This document shows positions 36,015-43,417 of a DNA stretch of 64,000 nt, piece by piece; the first letter of the stretch is position 1, and each line of letters opens with the position of its first letter. This stretch comes from Azonexus sp. R2A61 (GTDB lineage: Bacteria > Pseudomonadota > Gammaproteobacteria > Burkholderiales > Rhodocyclaceae): positions 124,001-188,000 of the forward strand of contig NZ_JACBFO010000002.1 in assembly GCF_021401135.1 (NCBI RefSeq), read 5' to 3'. The position numbers were made by a program, and so were the translations under genes. Below the pieces are notes generated by a model. It saw only the letters and a list, made by a program, of their open reading frames with translations, had not been told where the DNA came from and did no database searches.

Positions 36015-36155
36015 GCTTGTCCCTCCCGGATCACTACTAAAACTTTGCTCTGGGCAAAAGCAGGTTCAAAAAACCCATGGAATCCCTGCGCCAGAGCGAG
36101 AATTGATGTATGTCTGGTTTTTGCCGGCGATACTTTGAAAATCGGCTGTTGAAGA

Positions 36156-36983
36156 TCACGAAGCATGCGTCGTCCTCCGAGCCTTGGCTTTGCGAGTCTT
36201 TTGCAGAAAGCGTTCCCCAGCCTGGACGGCATCAGGGTCACCCCTCATTTCAGAGATAAATTCGGAAGACGACTGTTGGTGGATCTTGTTGAGGGCAGCA
36301 GCAGCGCGCTTTGCTTTTACCTGCCGGAGTAGCTCGGCCTGAACGATGCCTGGAACCGGGTTGTCAATTGCCGCAACAGCCACCTTGATCGATTCTTCCG
36401 AGTATTCACTTTCCAATGCGTCAGCCAGTAACTCATCATCGACCGTCCAGGTGATGATTCCGCAGGCTCTTACCCGTCTGCGTTTAATGGCAGCAGCAGA
36501 AACGGTGTTCTCCTTATGCCACTGCTGCTGTGGAGGCGGTTCTGCTTCATCAATAGCAGAACCGTTAAATTGAAGACCCTTAGCATCGGGATCTCCGAAC
36601 GTCTTGCTTTCCGATTCTCGGAATTCCCGCACTTCGGTTGCTGACTCACTACCGGACGAAGTCAGAGAAGAAATCCGAGCCCACTTCTGCGGATTGACCA
36701 GTATCCAACGCCTGCCATGAAGCTTGCCATCGTCGCTTTGAATAGGCTCGATTCGAATGGCTCCAACATTTTCCAGTTCCCTCAGCCTGGATCGGATTGC
36801 GTCTTTTCCATCAGGCCCCATTTTCGAGAGATGCCCAACGTTAGGGCGCCAGCCAACTGGCAAATCCCAAAGGAAGGCAAACAAGCCACGAGCACCAAAA
36901 GACAGGCGTCCGTCGCGCAGGGAAGCCCGCGAAATCGGTTTGCAAAATTCGATTTCCCCATCACGGATCAAATAATCATCCAC
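36156..36983 (-). CDS. Winged-helix DNA-binding protein (island replication/regulation type)
   Basis: GTG 36983 is preferred: GGGAGG lies 5 nt upstream and it overlaps the alpA stop (GTGGATGA), implying coupled translation; GTG 37016 is possible. The 275-aa protein has an N-terminal winged helix (LSKMGPDGKDAIRSRLREL) of the kind seen in helix-turn-helix proteins next to integrases on islands and prophages. A Gln/Ser-rich linker and a basic C-terminus (KTRKAKARR) follow. It may act as an excision, replication or regulatory factor (inference). Confidence 0.65.
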   Translation of the reverse strand: MDDYLIRDGEIEFCKPISRASLRDGRLSFGARGLFAFLWDLPVGWRPNVGHLSKMGPDGKDAIRSRLRELENVGAIRIEPIQSDDGKLHGRRWILVNPQKWARISSLTSSGSESATEVREFRESESKTFGDPDAKGLQFNGSAIDEAEPPPQQQWHKENTVSAAAIKRRRVRACGIITWTVDDELLADALESEYSEESIKVAVAAIDNPVPGIVQAELLRQVKAKRAAAALNKIHQQSSSEFISEMRGDPDAVQAGERFLQKTRKAKARRTTHAS

Positions 36984-37263
36984 GATCACCTCCCGCACAA
37001 AGGCGCGGCCGGCCACGAGGCCTTTTGGTACGCGAGGTATCGCTGTTCAAATTGAAATTTGGCTCAACCAACGCAGCTACGCCAAGTCTGGCGATCCAAC
37101 CTTCAATATCGGTCCGCCTGTAACGCAAAATTCGCCCAACCTTGACCGGCGTGGGAAATCCTTGCGGGGCAGGCTTTCGCCGATAAGCCCAGTTCGCCAC
37201 TGTCGCAGGACTGAATACAATCAGCCGCGCGACTTCATCGAAATCCAGAAGTAAAGAATCCAT
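36976..37263 (-). CDS. AlpA-like DNA-binding protein (excisionase type)
   Basis: The 95-aa protein has an N-terminal MerR-like/AlpA helix-turn-helix (FDEVARLIVFSPATVANWAY) with the wing GRILRYRRTDIEGWI, and a basic tail (KRPRGRPR, AT-hook-like). AlpA-type proteins control integrase expression and excision. It is the first gene of a probable alpA-wHTH-int-162aa operon. Confidence 0.78.
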   Translation of the reverse strand: MDSLLLDFDEVARLIVFSPATVANWAYRRKPAPQGFPTPVKVGRILRYRRTDIEGWIARLGVAALVEPNFNLNSDTSRTKRPRGRPRLCAGGDRG

Positions 37264-37307
37264 ATCTCCGTCTCTGCAATAGAACGGAGCCCTTTGGAGT
37301 AGGGATT

Positions 37308-37318
37308 GTTAGGCGCAC
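37308..37318 (+). repeat. 11-bp direct repeat GTTAGGCGCAC, copy 1
   Basis: It is identical to 37846-37856. Both contain GTTAGGC, which fits the integron core consensus GTTRRRY, and they bracket the 138-aa membrane-protein gene. No convincing attC fold was found beside either copy. Confidence 0.3.
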
Positions 37319-37355
37319 CCGAGCGGCGCCGGCGGGCTTCGGAACCCGCGCCGCG

Positions 37356-37772
37356 TTACGCGCGGCTCAATACGGGGTATGGAAACAAGCGAGGCGAGAG
37401 AGCAACATGAGCGATACCTAATCCATCAAGTACCGCAACAACAGCTTCGAACGATTGCCTAGCAAGCTTATGGAAAGTACGTGCAGCCAAGGCAGTCAGC
37501 ACGGCCATCAATTCGCGAAATTCAGCGCGATTCCTCAAACAGTAAAACGAAACCTCGCTGATGGCACTTCTAAGGGCTCGAGCTCCCTGAGATGCCATCT
37601 GATGAATAGCCAGGCCGATCAATGAGCCGATAAGGGCTACCAAAGCGATACAACCAAACTGCCAGGTGAGCAGTGCAATGGCTACAAGCGACAAGAAACA
37701 CACTCGCCACCCATGGTCGGGGGTGCAACCTTCTGAGAAGCGCAGAGCGAGGTGGTCAAGTGATGTTCTCAT
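37356..37772 (-). CDS. Hypothetical membrane protein, 138 aa
   Basis: Two close hydrophobic segments (about residues 24-40 and 41-58) are followed by an Ala/Arg-rich helical region. No family is recognised. A strong-looking promoter lies so close upstream that the mRNA would be nearly leaderless. The ATG has no clear ribosome site, which fits that view, or else the true start is downstream. It is the gene nearest the tRNA end of the island. Confidence 0.5.
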   Translation of the reverse strand: MRTSLDHLALRFSEGCTPDHGWRVCFLSLVAIALLTWQFGCIALVALIGSLIGLAIHQMASQGARALRSAISEVSFYCLRNRAEFRELMAVLTALAARTFHKLARQSFEAVVAVLDGLGIAHVALSPRLFPYPVLSRA

Positions 37773-37781
37773 CGTGGCCGG

Positions 37782-37809
37782 ATATTACCCTCAGCTTATC
37801 CAATGTCAA
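37782..37809 (-). promoter_or_regulatory. Sigma-70 type promoter for the 138-aa gene
   Basis: On the minus strand, TTGACA (37804-37809) and TAATAT (37782-37787) have a 16-bp spacer, both near consensus. Transcription would begin about 37775, only a few bases before ATG 37772. Confidence 0.6.
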
Positions 37810-37895
37810 CAATCTTTTGTTTTTTAATCAAACGCTTAGTTGCATGTTAGGCGCACAACACGGTCACACCAAAACGGATAATCATGAGGACAATT

Positions 37896-37914
37896 TGGGC
37901 ACAAAATGGGCACA
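37896..37914. repeat. Tandem TGGGCACA repeats near attachment site
   Basis: TGGGCACA occurs at 37896-37903 and 37907-37914, exactly 11 bp apart (one helical turn), about 115 bp from the tRNA 3' end. The arrangement suits arm-type integrase or excisionase binding sites. Confidence 0.4.
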
Positions 37915-37984
37915 CCTGCTCTCGGAAACAAGCGTACATTAGAAATCTATCAATATATTCGTCATAACAAAATCAAGACAAGAA

Positions 37985-38017
37985 AAAACCCGCAAAGCTT
38001 GTAGCCATGCGGGTTTT
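37985..38017 (-). terminator. Rho-independent terminator of tRNA-Ser
   Basis: On the minus strand, AAAACCCGCA pairs with TGCGGGTTTT (10-bp stem, 13-nt loop), with further T residues after, 11 bp beyond the tRNA CCA end. Its location just inside the junction means it either lies within the shared core or was brought by the island. Confidence 0.8.
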
Positions 38018-38027
38018 CATTATGTCC

Positions 38028-38118
<91 letters not shown>

Positions 38119-38154
38119 GGGAAGCCGCGCATTGTAGCAGAACGGGACGCGGGG

Positions 38155-38430
38155 TCAAACAAACTTTCGCAAAATGGCGAGTCCGATCCACAGCACGAAC
38201 AGCATCGCGAAAGCAAACAGGTTTTTCAGCCAGGACGCGCTGGCTGCGGGCAGCAGATGCGCGAACAGGCGGACCGGCATCTCGGTGATCAGGCGGAACA
38301 TCGCGTATATCGGATTTTTCTCGCTGTTCCGCCCGGCAATCGCGAAAAGTGCTCCCTGCCCGATCAGGCACAAGCCGAGCATTTCGATGATGGCGCGCAA
38401 GGCGGCGATGGCGAACAAGAGCATTTCCAT
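38155..38430 (-). CDS. Hypothetical small membrane protein, 91 aa
   Basis: Two or three hydrophobic helices are visible (about 3-30, 50-65 and 68-88), with a short polar loop between. It begins 9 bp after the DUF4212 gene in the same direction, so it is probably the last gene of the symporter operon. The composition resembles DUF4492/DUF4389-like small membrane proteins, but I cannot name the family safely. Confidence 0.6.
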   Translation of the reverse strand: MEMLLFAIAALRAIIEMLGLCLIGQGALFAIAGRNSEKNPIYAMFRLITEMPVRLFAHLLPAASASWLKNLFAFAMLFVLWIGLAILRKFV

Positions 38431-38439
38431 GCAATCGTC

Positions 38440-38694
38440 TTATTCGAGCGGTGAGTCTTCGCGGTAGCGTTCGTCCAGGCGGTCCATCCTTCGGTTGTAC
38501 CACCAGATCAGCCAGAGGTAGAGCAGCAGGATGCCCTGGGCGCCCATATAGAAGCCCAGCGGAAAACCGAGAAAGTCGAATTCGTTGAGTGCCGAGGCAA
38601 ACCAGTTCAGGCCAAAGGTCAGCAAGCACCAGAGCAGCAACAGGAACAAGGTCAGGCGACGGGTCTGGCGCCAGTACGGGGTATTGGTCGGCAC
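38440..38694 (-). CDS. DUF4212 small subunit of sodium/solute symporter
   Basis: The 84-aa protein has two membrane helices (about 14-32 and 42-68) and the WYNRRMDRLDERY-type tail of the DUF4212 family, which always accompanies VC_2705-type symporters. The GTG start is preceded by GGAGGG, located at the end of the symporter gene 3 bp away. It probably stabilises or regulates the transporter. Confidence 0.85.
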   Translation of the reverse strand: MPTNTPYWRQTRRLTLFLLLLWCLLTFGLNWFASALNEFDFLGFPLGFYMGAQGILLLYLWLIWWYNRRMDRLDERYREDSPLE

Positions 38695-38697
38695 GGC

Positions 38698-40734
38698 TTA
38701 GCCCTCCACCTGCCGGATACGGGCCAGGAAGGCTTTTGCCTCGTCGCCGGGTTTGGTCATCAGGCTGACCACGATATTGACCAGAAAGCCGCCGAACACG
38801 CCGAACACGCCGGCCGAGGTCGATTGCAGATGGAACCACGGCTCCATCGGAAAATCGCTCAAGCCCAGCCAGGGCAGACTGGAAAACTCCAGACGCAGGA
38901 TATAGAACAGCGAGATGCCGAGACCGGCGAGCATGCCGGCAATCGCGCCGGCTCGCGTCGCCCGGGCCCAGAAGATGCCCAGCACCAGGGCCGGGAAAAA
39001 CGCCGAACCGGCGATCGAGAAGGCCCAGGCGACCATCGACAGGATGGTCCCCGGCTTCTGTGCGGCGACGGTTGCCGCCAGCACGGCGACCACCAACAGC
39101 AAGGATTTGGAAATGACCAGCCGGAACTGCGTTGACGCACCGGGCCGGAAAATCCGGTAATACACGTCGTGCGACAGCGCGCTGGTGATGGTCAGCAGCA
39201 GACCGTCCGCCGTCGACAATGCCGCGGCCAGTGCGCCAGCAGCGACCAGGCCGGAGACGACATAAGGCATGCCGGCGATTTCCGGGGTCGCCAGCACGAT
39301 CACGTCCGGATTCAGCGACAGTTCGGCCAGTTGCAGGATGCCGTCGCCGTTGATGTCCTCGATCGACACCAGACCGACCTTGCTCCAGGCGGCAACCCAG
39401 CCGGGCAGTTTGGTGATCGAGATGCCGACCAGATTGGTCAGCACCTCGTGCTTGGCAAAGACCGCGTAGGCCGGCGCGGTGACGTACAGAATGGTGATGA
39501 ACAGCAGCGACCAGAACACCGAATGGCGGGCTTCGGCCACCGTCGGCGTGGTGTAGTAGCGCATCAGCACGTGCGGCAGCGCCGCCGTACCGACCGTCAG
39601 ACAGAAAATCAGCGCCAGGAAATTCAGGCGCTGGGCCTTCTGCTGTTCCGGCGTCTCCCCCGGAAAGGCCTGCGCGTGGTGAACCGGCACCTTGCTGCGG
39701 TCGACCGCAGAAAACATCTCGTTTTCCCAGCGCGCCTTCGCCGCCTCCGGATCGTGCGGCAGATCACGCCGCTGACGCTCCAGCGCGACGATCTCGCGCA
39801 TCTGGGTGTCGCCGGCCTTGAGCCGGTTGATTTCTTCCGACAGGTGCTGGCGTTCCAGATGCAGCGACTGCGGCAACTGCATGATCTTTTCCGCGTAGCG
39901 GTCGGCCCGCTCGCGGTACAACTCGCGAACCTGCTGTTCGGCCGGTGCATCGAACAATTCGTTTTCGAGCGCCGTCACCTTTTTCAGCACCTGTCCGTAA
40001 ACCGCCTGCGGCACCGGCATGCCGGTCACCTTGTAGGACAGGATCGCCACCGGCGTGATGTAGGCGACGATCAGGATCAGGTACTGCGCCACCTGCGTCC
40101 AGGTCACCGCCCGCATGCCGCCCAGGAAGGAGCAGACGAGAATGCCGGCCAGACCGACGAAAACGCCGATTTCGAACTGCAGGCTGACGAAGCGGCTGGT
40201 GATCACGCCGACGCCGTAGATTTGCGCAACCACATAGACGAACGATGCCAGGATAGCCGCCGCCACCGCCACCAGACGGACGGTATTGCCGCCATAACGG
40301 GCGCTCAGGAAATCGGGAATCGTGAACTGCCCGAAGCGCCGCAGATAAGGCGCCAGCAACAGCGCGACGAGGACGAAACCGCCGGTCCAGCCGATCACGT
40401 AGGCCAGCCCCTGGAATCCGGACAGATAGAGCGTACCGGCCAGCCCCATGAAGGATGCGGCGCTCATCCAGTCGGCGCCGGTCGCCATACCGTTGAAGAA
40501 GGCGGGAATCTTCCGGCCGGCCACGTAATACTCGGAGATGTCGCTGGTCCGGCTGAAGATGCCGATCACCGCATACATCGACACGGTGAACACCAGGAAA
40601 GCGTAGCCGACCCAGCGCGGCGGCATGCCGTGCTCTTCGAGCACGGCCAGAGCCAGCACGAAGAACAGGAAGACGCTGGTATAGGCGAGGTAGTAACGCT
40701 GAAGCCGGGTCAGCGAAGACAACAGCCGCTTCAA
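38698..40734 (-). CDS. Sodium:solute symporter, VC_2705 subfamily (probable acetate/short-chain acid uptake)
   Basis: This SLC5-family transporter has about 13 membrane helices, with ATGADWMSAASFMG near residue 85 and LPHVLMRYYTTP in the second half. The 678 aa exceed typical members because a polar helical insertion of about 110 residues (about 230-340) lies in one cytoplasmic loop. It starts at TTG, overlapping the exonuclease stop (TTGA). Related ActP proteins carry acetate, and the CrbS-like kinase and acs nearby support that substrate, but it is not proven. Confidence 0.85.
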   Translation of the reverse strand: MKRLLSSLTRLQRYYLAYTSVFLFFVLALAVLEEHGMPPRWVGYAFLVFTVSMYAVIGIFSRTSDISEYYVAGRKIPAFFNGMATGADWMSAASFMGLAGTLYLSGFQGLAYVIGWTGGFVLVALLLAPYLRRFGQFTIPDFLSARYGGNTVRLVAVAAAILASFVYVVAQIYGVGVITSRFVSLQFEIGVFVGLAGILVCSFLGGMRAVTWTQVAQYLILIVAYITPVAILSYKVTGMPVPQAVYGQVLKKVTALENELFDAPAEQQVRELYRERADRYAEKIMQLPQSLHLERQHLSEEINRLKAGDTQMREIVALERQRRDLPHDPEAAKARWENEMFSAVDRSKVPVHHAQAFPGETPEQQKAQRLNFLALIFCLTVGTAALPHVLMRYYTTPTVAEARHSVFWSLLFITILYVTAPAYAVFAKHEVLTNLVGISITKLPGWVAAWSKVGLVSIEDINGDGILQLAELSLNPDVIVLATPEIAGMPYVVSGLVAAGALAAALSTADGLLLTITSALSHDVYYRIFRPGASTQFRLVISKSLLLVVAVLAATVAAQKPGTILSMVAWAFSIAGSAFFPALVLGIFWARATRAGAIAGMLAGLGISLFYILRLEFSSLPWLGLSDFPMEPWFHLQSTSAGVFGVFGGFLVNIVVSLMTKPGDEAKAFLARIRQVEG

Positions 40735-41384
40735 TGGGTCCGCCGCAAGTGGCTGCTGGCCCGGGTTTCGTCGATCAGCGCTTCGACCGTATCGACCTCC
40801 TTGGCGTGGGCCCGGACGACCAGCATCTGCATCAGGCGGGCCAGCGCCAGCGTATTTTCCATCGCCGAACGCCGGCCGTTACCAACATCGAGTCCAAAGG
40901 CGGTCAGCCAGTCGTCGAGCGGCATCGGCTGATGGCTGATTTCGCCGAACATCGCCGGCAGCAACCAGGCCAGATCGACCCAGCGCGGCTCGAAGGCCAC
41001 GCCGAGCCTGGCCTTGATGGCCGGCTGCAGCAGGCCGGCGACATAGGCCAGGTGATACGACACCAGCGGCGACTTGCCGACAAATCGCAAAAATGCCGCC
41101 AGACGGCGGTCGACCGTAGCAACATCTGCGGTCGACGCGTCGAGATCGACAAAAATCCCCAGCGCCGGCTGCACCACGCCCTGATGCAGCACGCTCGCCG
41201 CGATGCCGGTCAACCGGCCATTGCCGTCCGTTTCGACATCGACGACGACGTAACGCGTCAGGAAATGCGAGGACTCCAGGCCATCGGCCGGCGCTGCCAG
41301 CCATTGTTCGACGGTGGCGCGCACGTCGGCCGGCAGGTCCTCGCGCAAACCGTCGCCGAACAGAAATTTCTTGATGCCGAACAT
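40731..41384 (-). CDS. DnaQ-like exonuclease-fold protein, probably inactive
   Basis: Motif I is kept (YVVVDVETDG, with Asp-x-Glu). The later motifs appear degraded: the ExoII-like segment reads SYHLAYVAGLL without the usual Asp, and the ExoIII-like segment reads RSAMENTLAL without the His and Asp. The 217 aa have no membrane part. It lies between the symporter and the cNMP/CBS/DUF294 gene, with 2-4 bp gaps, in a conserved-looking operon. A regulatory rather than nuclease role is likely. Confidence 0.65.
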   Translation of the reverse strand: MFGIKKFLFGDGLREDLPADVRATVEQWLAAPADGLESSHFLTRYVVVDVETDGNGRLTGIAASVLHQGVVQPALGIFVDLDASTADVATVDRRLAAFLRFVGKSPLVSYHLAYVAGLLQPAIKARLGVAFEPRWVDLAWLLPAMFGEISHQPMPLDDWLTAFGLDVGNGRRSAMENTLALARLMQMLVVRAHAKEVDTVEALIDETRASSHLRRTH

Positions 41385-41386
41385 GG

Positions 41387-43363
41387 TCAGTGATTCACCT
41401 GGTAATCGAGCTTCAGCCGGGACTGGATTTTACGCGCCTGGCGGAAGGATTCCTTCAGGATGCGCCGATCGAGTTCGTTGAGCTTCTCAGGATCGATCAG
41501 ATTGTCGCCCTGGCGCCCCGGTTCCCCTTCCAGATACTGGTGTTGCAGGCGCAGCAGCTGGATGAAGTTGAGGCCGTCGAGCACGGCGTTGATCTCGTCG
41601 CCCTTGATGTTCATCTTCTGCGACGCCAGCCGCAGGCGCTGGATCGAATTGGTGCTGTGCACGCCGGCGGCCAGCGCATAGATGCGCGCGACATCGACGA
41701 AGATGCGCGAGCCGTATTTCTTCAGATCGATCTTGCCCGGATGATCCGGTTCGAGGTCGGTGACGAAGTCGCGGATCTTGCCCAGCGGCGGGCCGACATC
41801 CAGGGCATTGCGCGCCATCGCCTGCAAAAAGATCGGCGTCGCCGAGGCCAGGTCGAGCAGATGTCGGCGCATCGCGTCGGCCAGCGCGGCCTTGCCGTAC
41901 AGCGGCCGGAAATCGAAGAAGATCGTCGCATTGAGCAAGGCCACCGGTTCCGGCGTGCGTATCCATTTCCCGAACTGCGACTTCCATTCATCCAGCGTCA
42001 GGCACCACTGCGGATTGCTGGCCATGATGTTGCCCTTGCACAGTGGGAAGCCGACCTTGTCGAGATCCTTGTTGGTATCCAGCGCAAAAGCCAGGAAACG
42101 CTGCTTCAGCACGGCTTTGTCCTCGCCGTCCGGTACCGCGAACACGATGCCGTTATCCTGATCAGTGCTGAAAGTCTGCTCGTCGCGCCCTTCCGACCCG
42201 AAAGCCAGCCAGGCCCAGTCGATGCCGTCGAAATTGTGGCGTTCCAGGTTGAGCTGGATGACACGCCGGGTCAACGCATCGTTGAGGGCAGAAATGAACT
42301 GCGTCAGTTGCTCGGCGCCAATGCCCTGGGCCAGCATGTTGAACGACAGTTGCCGGACATCGGCCGCCGACGCCTTCAGCGACTCGACATCGGGCGCCGA
42401 TTCGATCGCCTGCCGGATCTGGCGCAGGCCGACCCGCTGCAACGCGAACAGATCGCGCTCGGAGACGACCCCGGTCAGCCGGCCGCCGTGGTCGACGACC
42501 AGCACGTGGCGAATCCCGTGCGTGGCCATGGCCAGCATCGCATCGTAGGCGGTGGCATGCTCTTCAAGCATGCACGGCGTCGCCGACATCGCGCCTTCGA
42601 TCGGCGCATCGAGCGGCAGGTCGGCAAGCACGACGCGATCGAGCAGATCGCTGCGGGTGAAGATACCGAGCGGTTTGCCCTCGGGATCGACCACCACCAT
42701 CGAACCGACGCCGTGCTGCGACATCGCCTGCAGCGCCGCGCGCAGCGGGGTTTGCGGCTGGACCGACAACGGTTCGCGGGCGCCGATGCCGGACAGCGGA
42801 GAATTCAGCGTTTGCTGCTCGCTGGCTTTCTGGGCGAACTGCGCCTGCAACTGGCGACGAGACTGGTCGAGCAGGCTGGCGATGTACTGCGTGCAGAACA
42901 GGTTGAATTCCGGGCTGCTCGCCATCAGCGTCAGGAAATCCTCGGCCGGCAGGTGATAGCAGAAGGTGTCCTCGACCGCCGTGTAGAAATTGGTCGACGG
43001 CCGGCCGGCCGTCACCGCCCCGATCGGGAAACACTCGCCGGGCCCCAGACTGAGGATGGAATACTCGGTCATCGCCACTTCCCCGGCCTGGCGCGCCTGC
43101 ACCTTGCCGGTTTCGATGACGTGGAAGTAGCGTACGTTGCCCGATTCCGGCCCGACGATCAGGCTGCCGGCCGGGTAGAAGGCGATATGCGCCCGGTCGG
43201 CAAACAGTTGCAGCGACGCCTGCGCCATCTTGTTGAATGGTGCATGTCGCGACAGGAAGGCCAGCGTATTGCCGGCCGCCCGCTTCTGCCCTTCCTGGCG
43301 AAGCATGGCTTCCACCTGACCGACATCGACGCCGGTCCCAACCTGCGCTTCCTGTGTACTCAC
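41387..43363 (-). CDS. Cyclic-nucleotide-binding/CBS/DUF294 nucleotidyltransferase protein
   Basis: The 658-aa signalling protein has a cNMP-binding fold at about 40-150 (GPGECFPIGAV), two CBS domains at about 205-330, and a DUF294 nucleotidyltransferase-like domain (GSEGRDEQTFSTDQDNG near 390) with its C-terminal helical domain. The GTG start has GAGGGAG upstream. The family often sits next to exonuclease-type proteins and symporters and is thought to regulate them. The G-S...D-x-D residues are present, so transferase activity is possible. Confidence 0.85.
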   Translation of the reverse strand: MSTQEAQVGTGVDVGQVEAMLRQEGQKRAAGNTLAFLSRHAPFNKMAQASLQLFADRAHIAFYPAGSLIVGPESGNVRYFHVIETGKVQARQAGEVAMTEYSILSLGPGECFPIGAVTAGRPSTNFYTAVEDTFCYHLPAEDFLTLMASSPEFNLFCTQYIASLLDQSRRQLQAQFAQKASEQQTLNSPLSGIGAREPLSVQPQTPLRAALQAMSQHGVGSMVVVDPEGKPLGIFTRSDLLDRVVLADLPLDAPIEGAMSATPCMLEEHATAYDAMLAMATHGIRHVLVVDHGGRLTGVVSERDLFALQRVGLRQIRQAIESAPDVESLKASAADVRQLSFNMLAQGIGAEQLTQFISALNDALTRRVIQLNLERHNFDGIDWAWLAFGSEGRDEQTFSTDQDNGIVFAVPDGEDKAVLKQRFLAFALDTNKDLDKVGFPLCKGNIMASNPQWCLTLDEWKSQFGKWIRTPEPVALLNATIFFDFRPLYGKAALADAMRRHLLDLASATPIFLQAMARNALDVGPPLGKIRDFVTDLEPDHPGKIDLKKYGSRIFVDVARIYALAAGVHSTNSIQRLRLASQKMNIKGDEINAVLDGLNFIQLLRLQHQYLEGEPGRQGDNLIDPEKLNELDRRILKESFRQARKIQSRLKLDYQVNH

Positions 43364-43417
43364 GGCTCCCTCTTTTTCTTTAAATAGGTACGGTTGATGA
43401 CCACGGCCCGCTCCAGC

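Larger units (their letters stand above)
1..38027. other. Genomic island integrated at tRNA-Ser (left end outside window)
   Basis: A tyrosine recombinase, an AlpA-like protein and a winged-helix protein lie within about 3 kb of the 3' end of a tRNA-Ser gene, the usual layout of a tRNA-integrated island. Everything to the left is accessory: restriction and defence genes, KfrA-like plasmid-type proteins, metal resistance and a transposon. To the right, gene content switches to housekeeping metabolism and GC looks higher. The duplicated attachment site should lie left of position 1, because I found no second copy of the tRNA 3' end inside the window. Island status is inference from this context. 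Confidence 0.7.

Noticed and set aside
36156..37016. Longer GTG start at 37016 for the winged-helix gene
   Set aside because: No ribosome site and a 41-bp overlap with alpA; GTG 36983 has GGGAGG and stop-start coupling.
39169..40932. 587-codon plus-strand frame
   Set aside because: Antisense shadow of the high-GC symporter gene; Arg/Gln/His-rich composition with no domain.
41390..43387. 665-codon plus-strand frame
   Set aside because: Antisense to the cNMP/CBS/DUF294 gene, which has clear domains.
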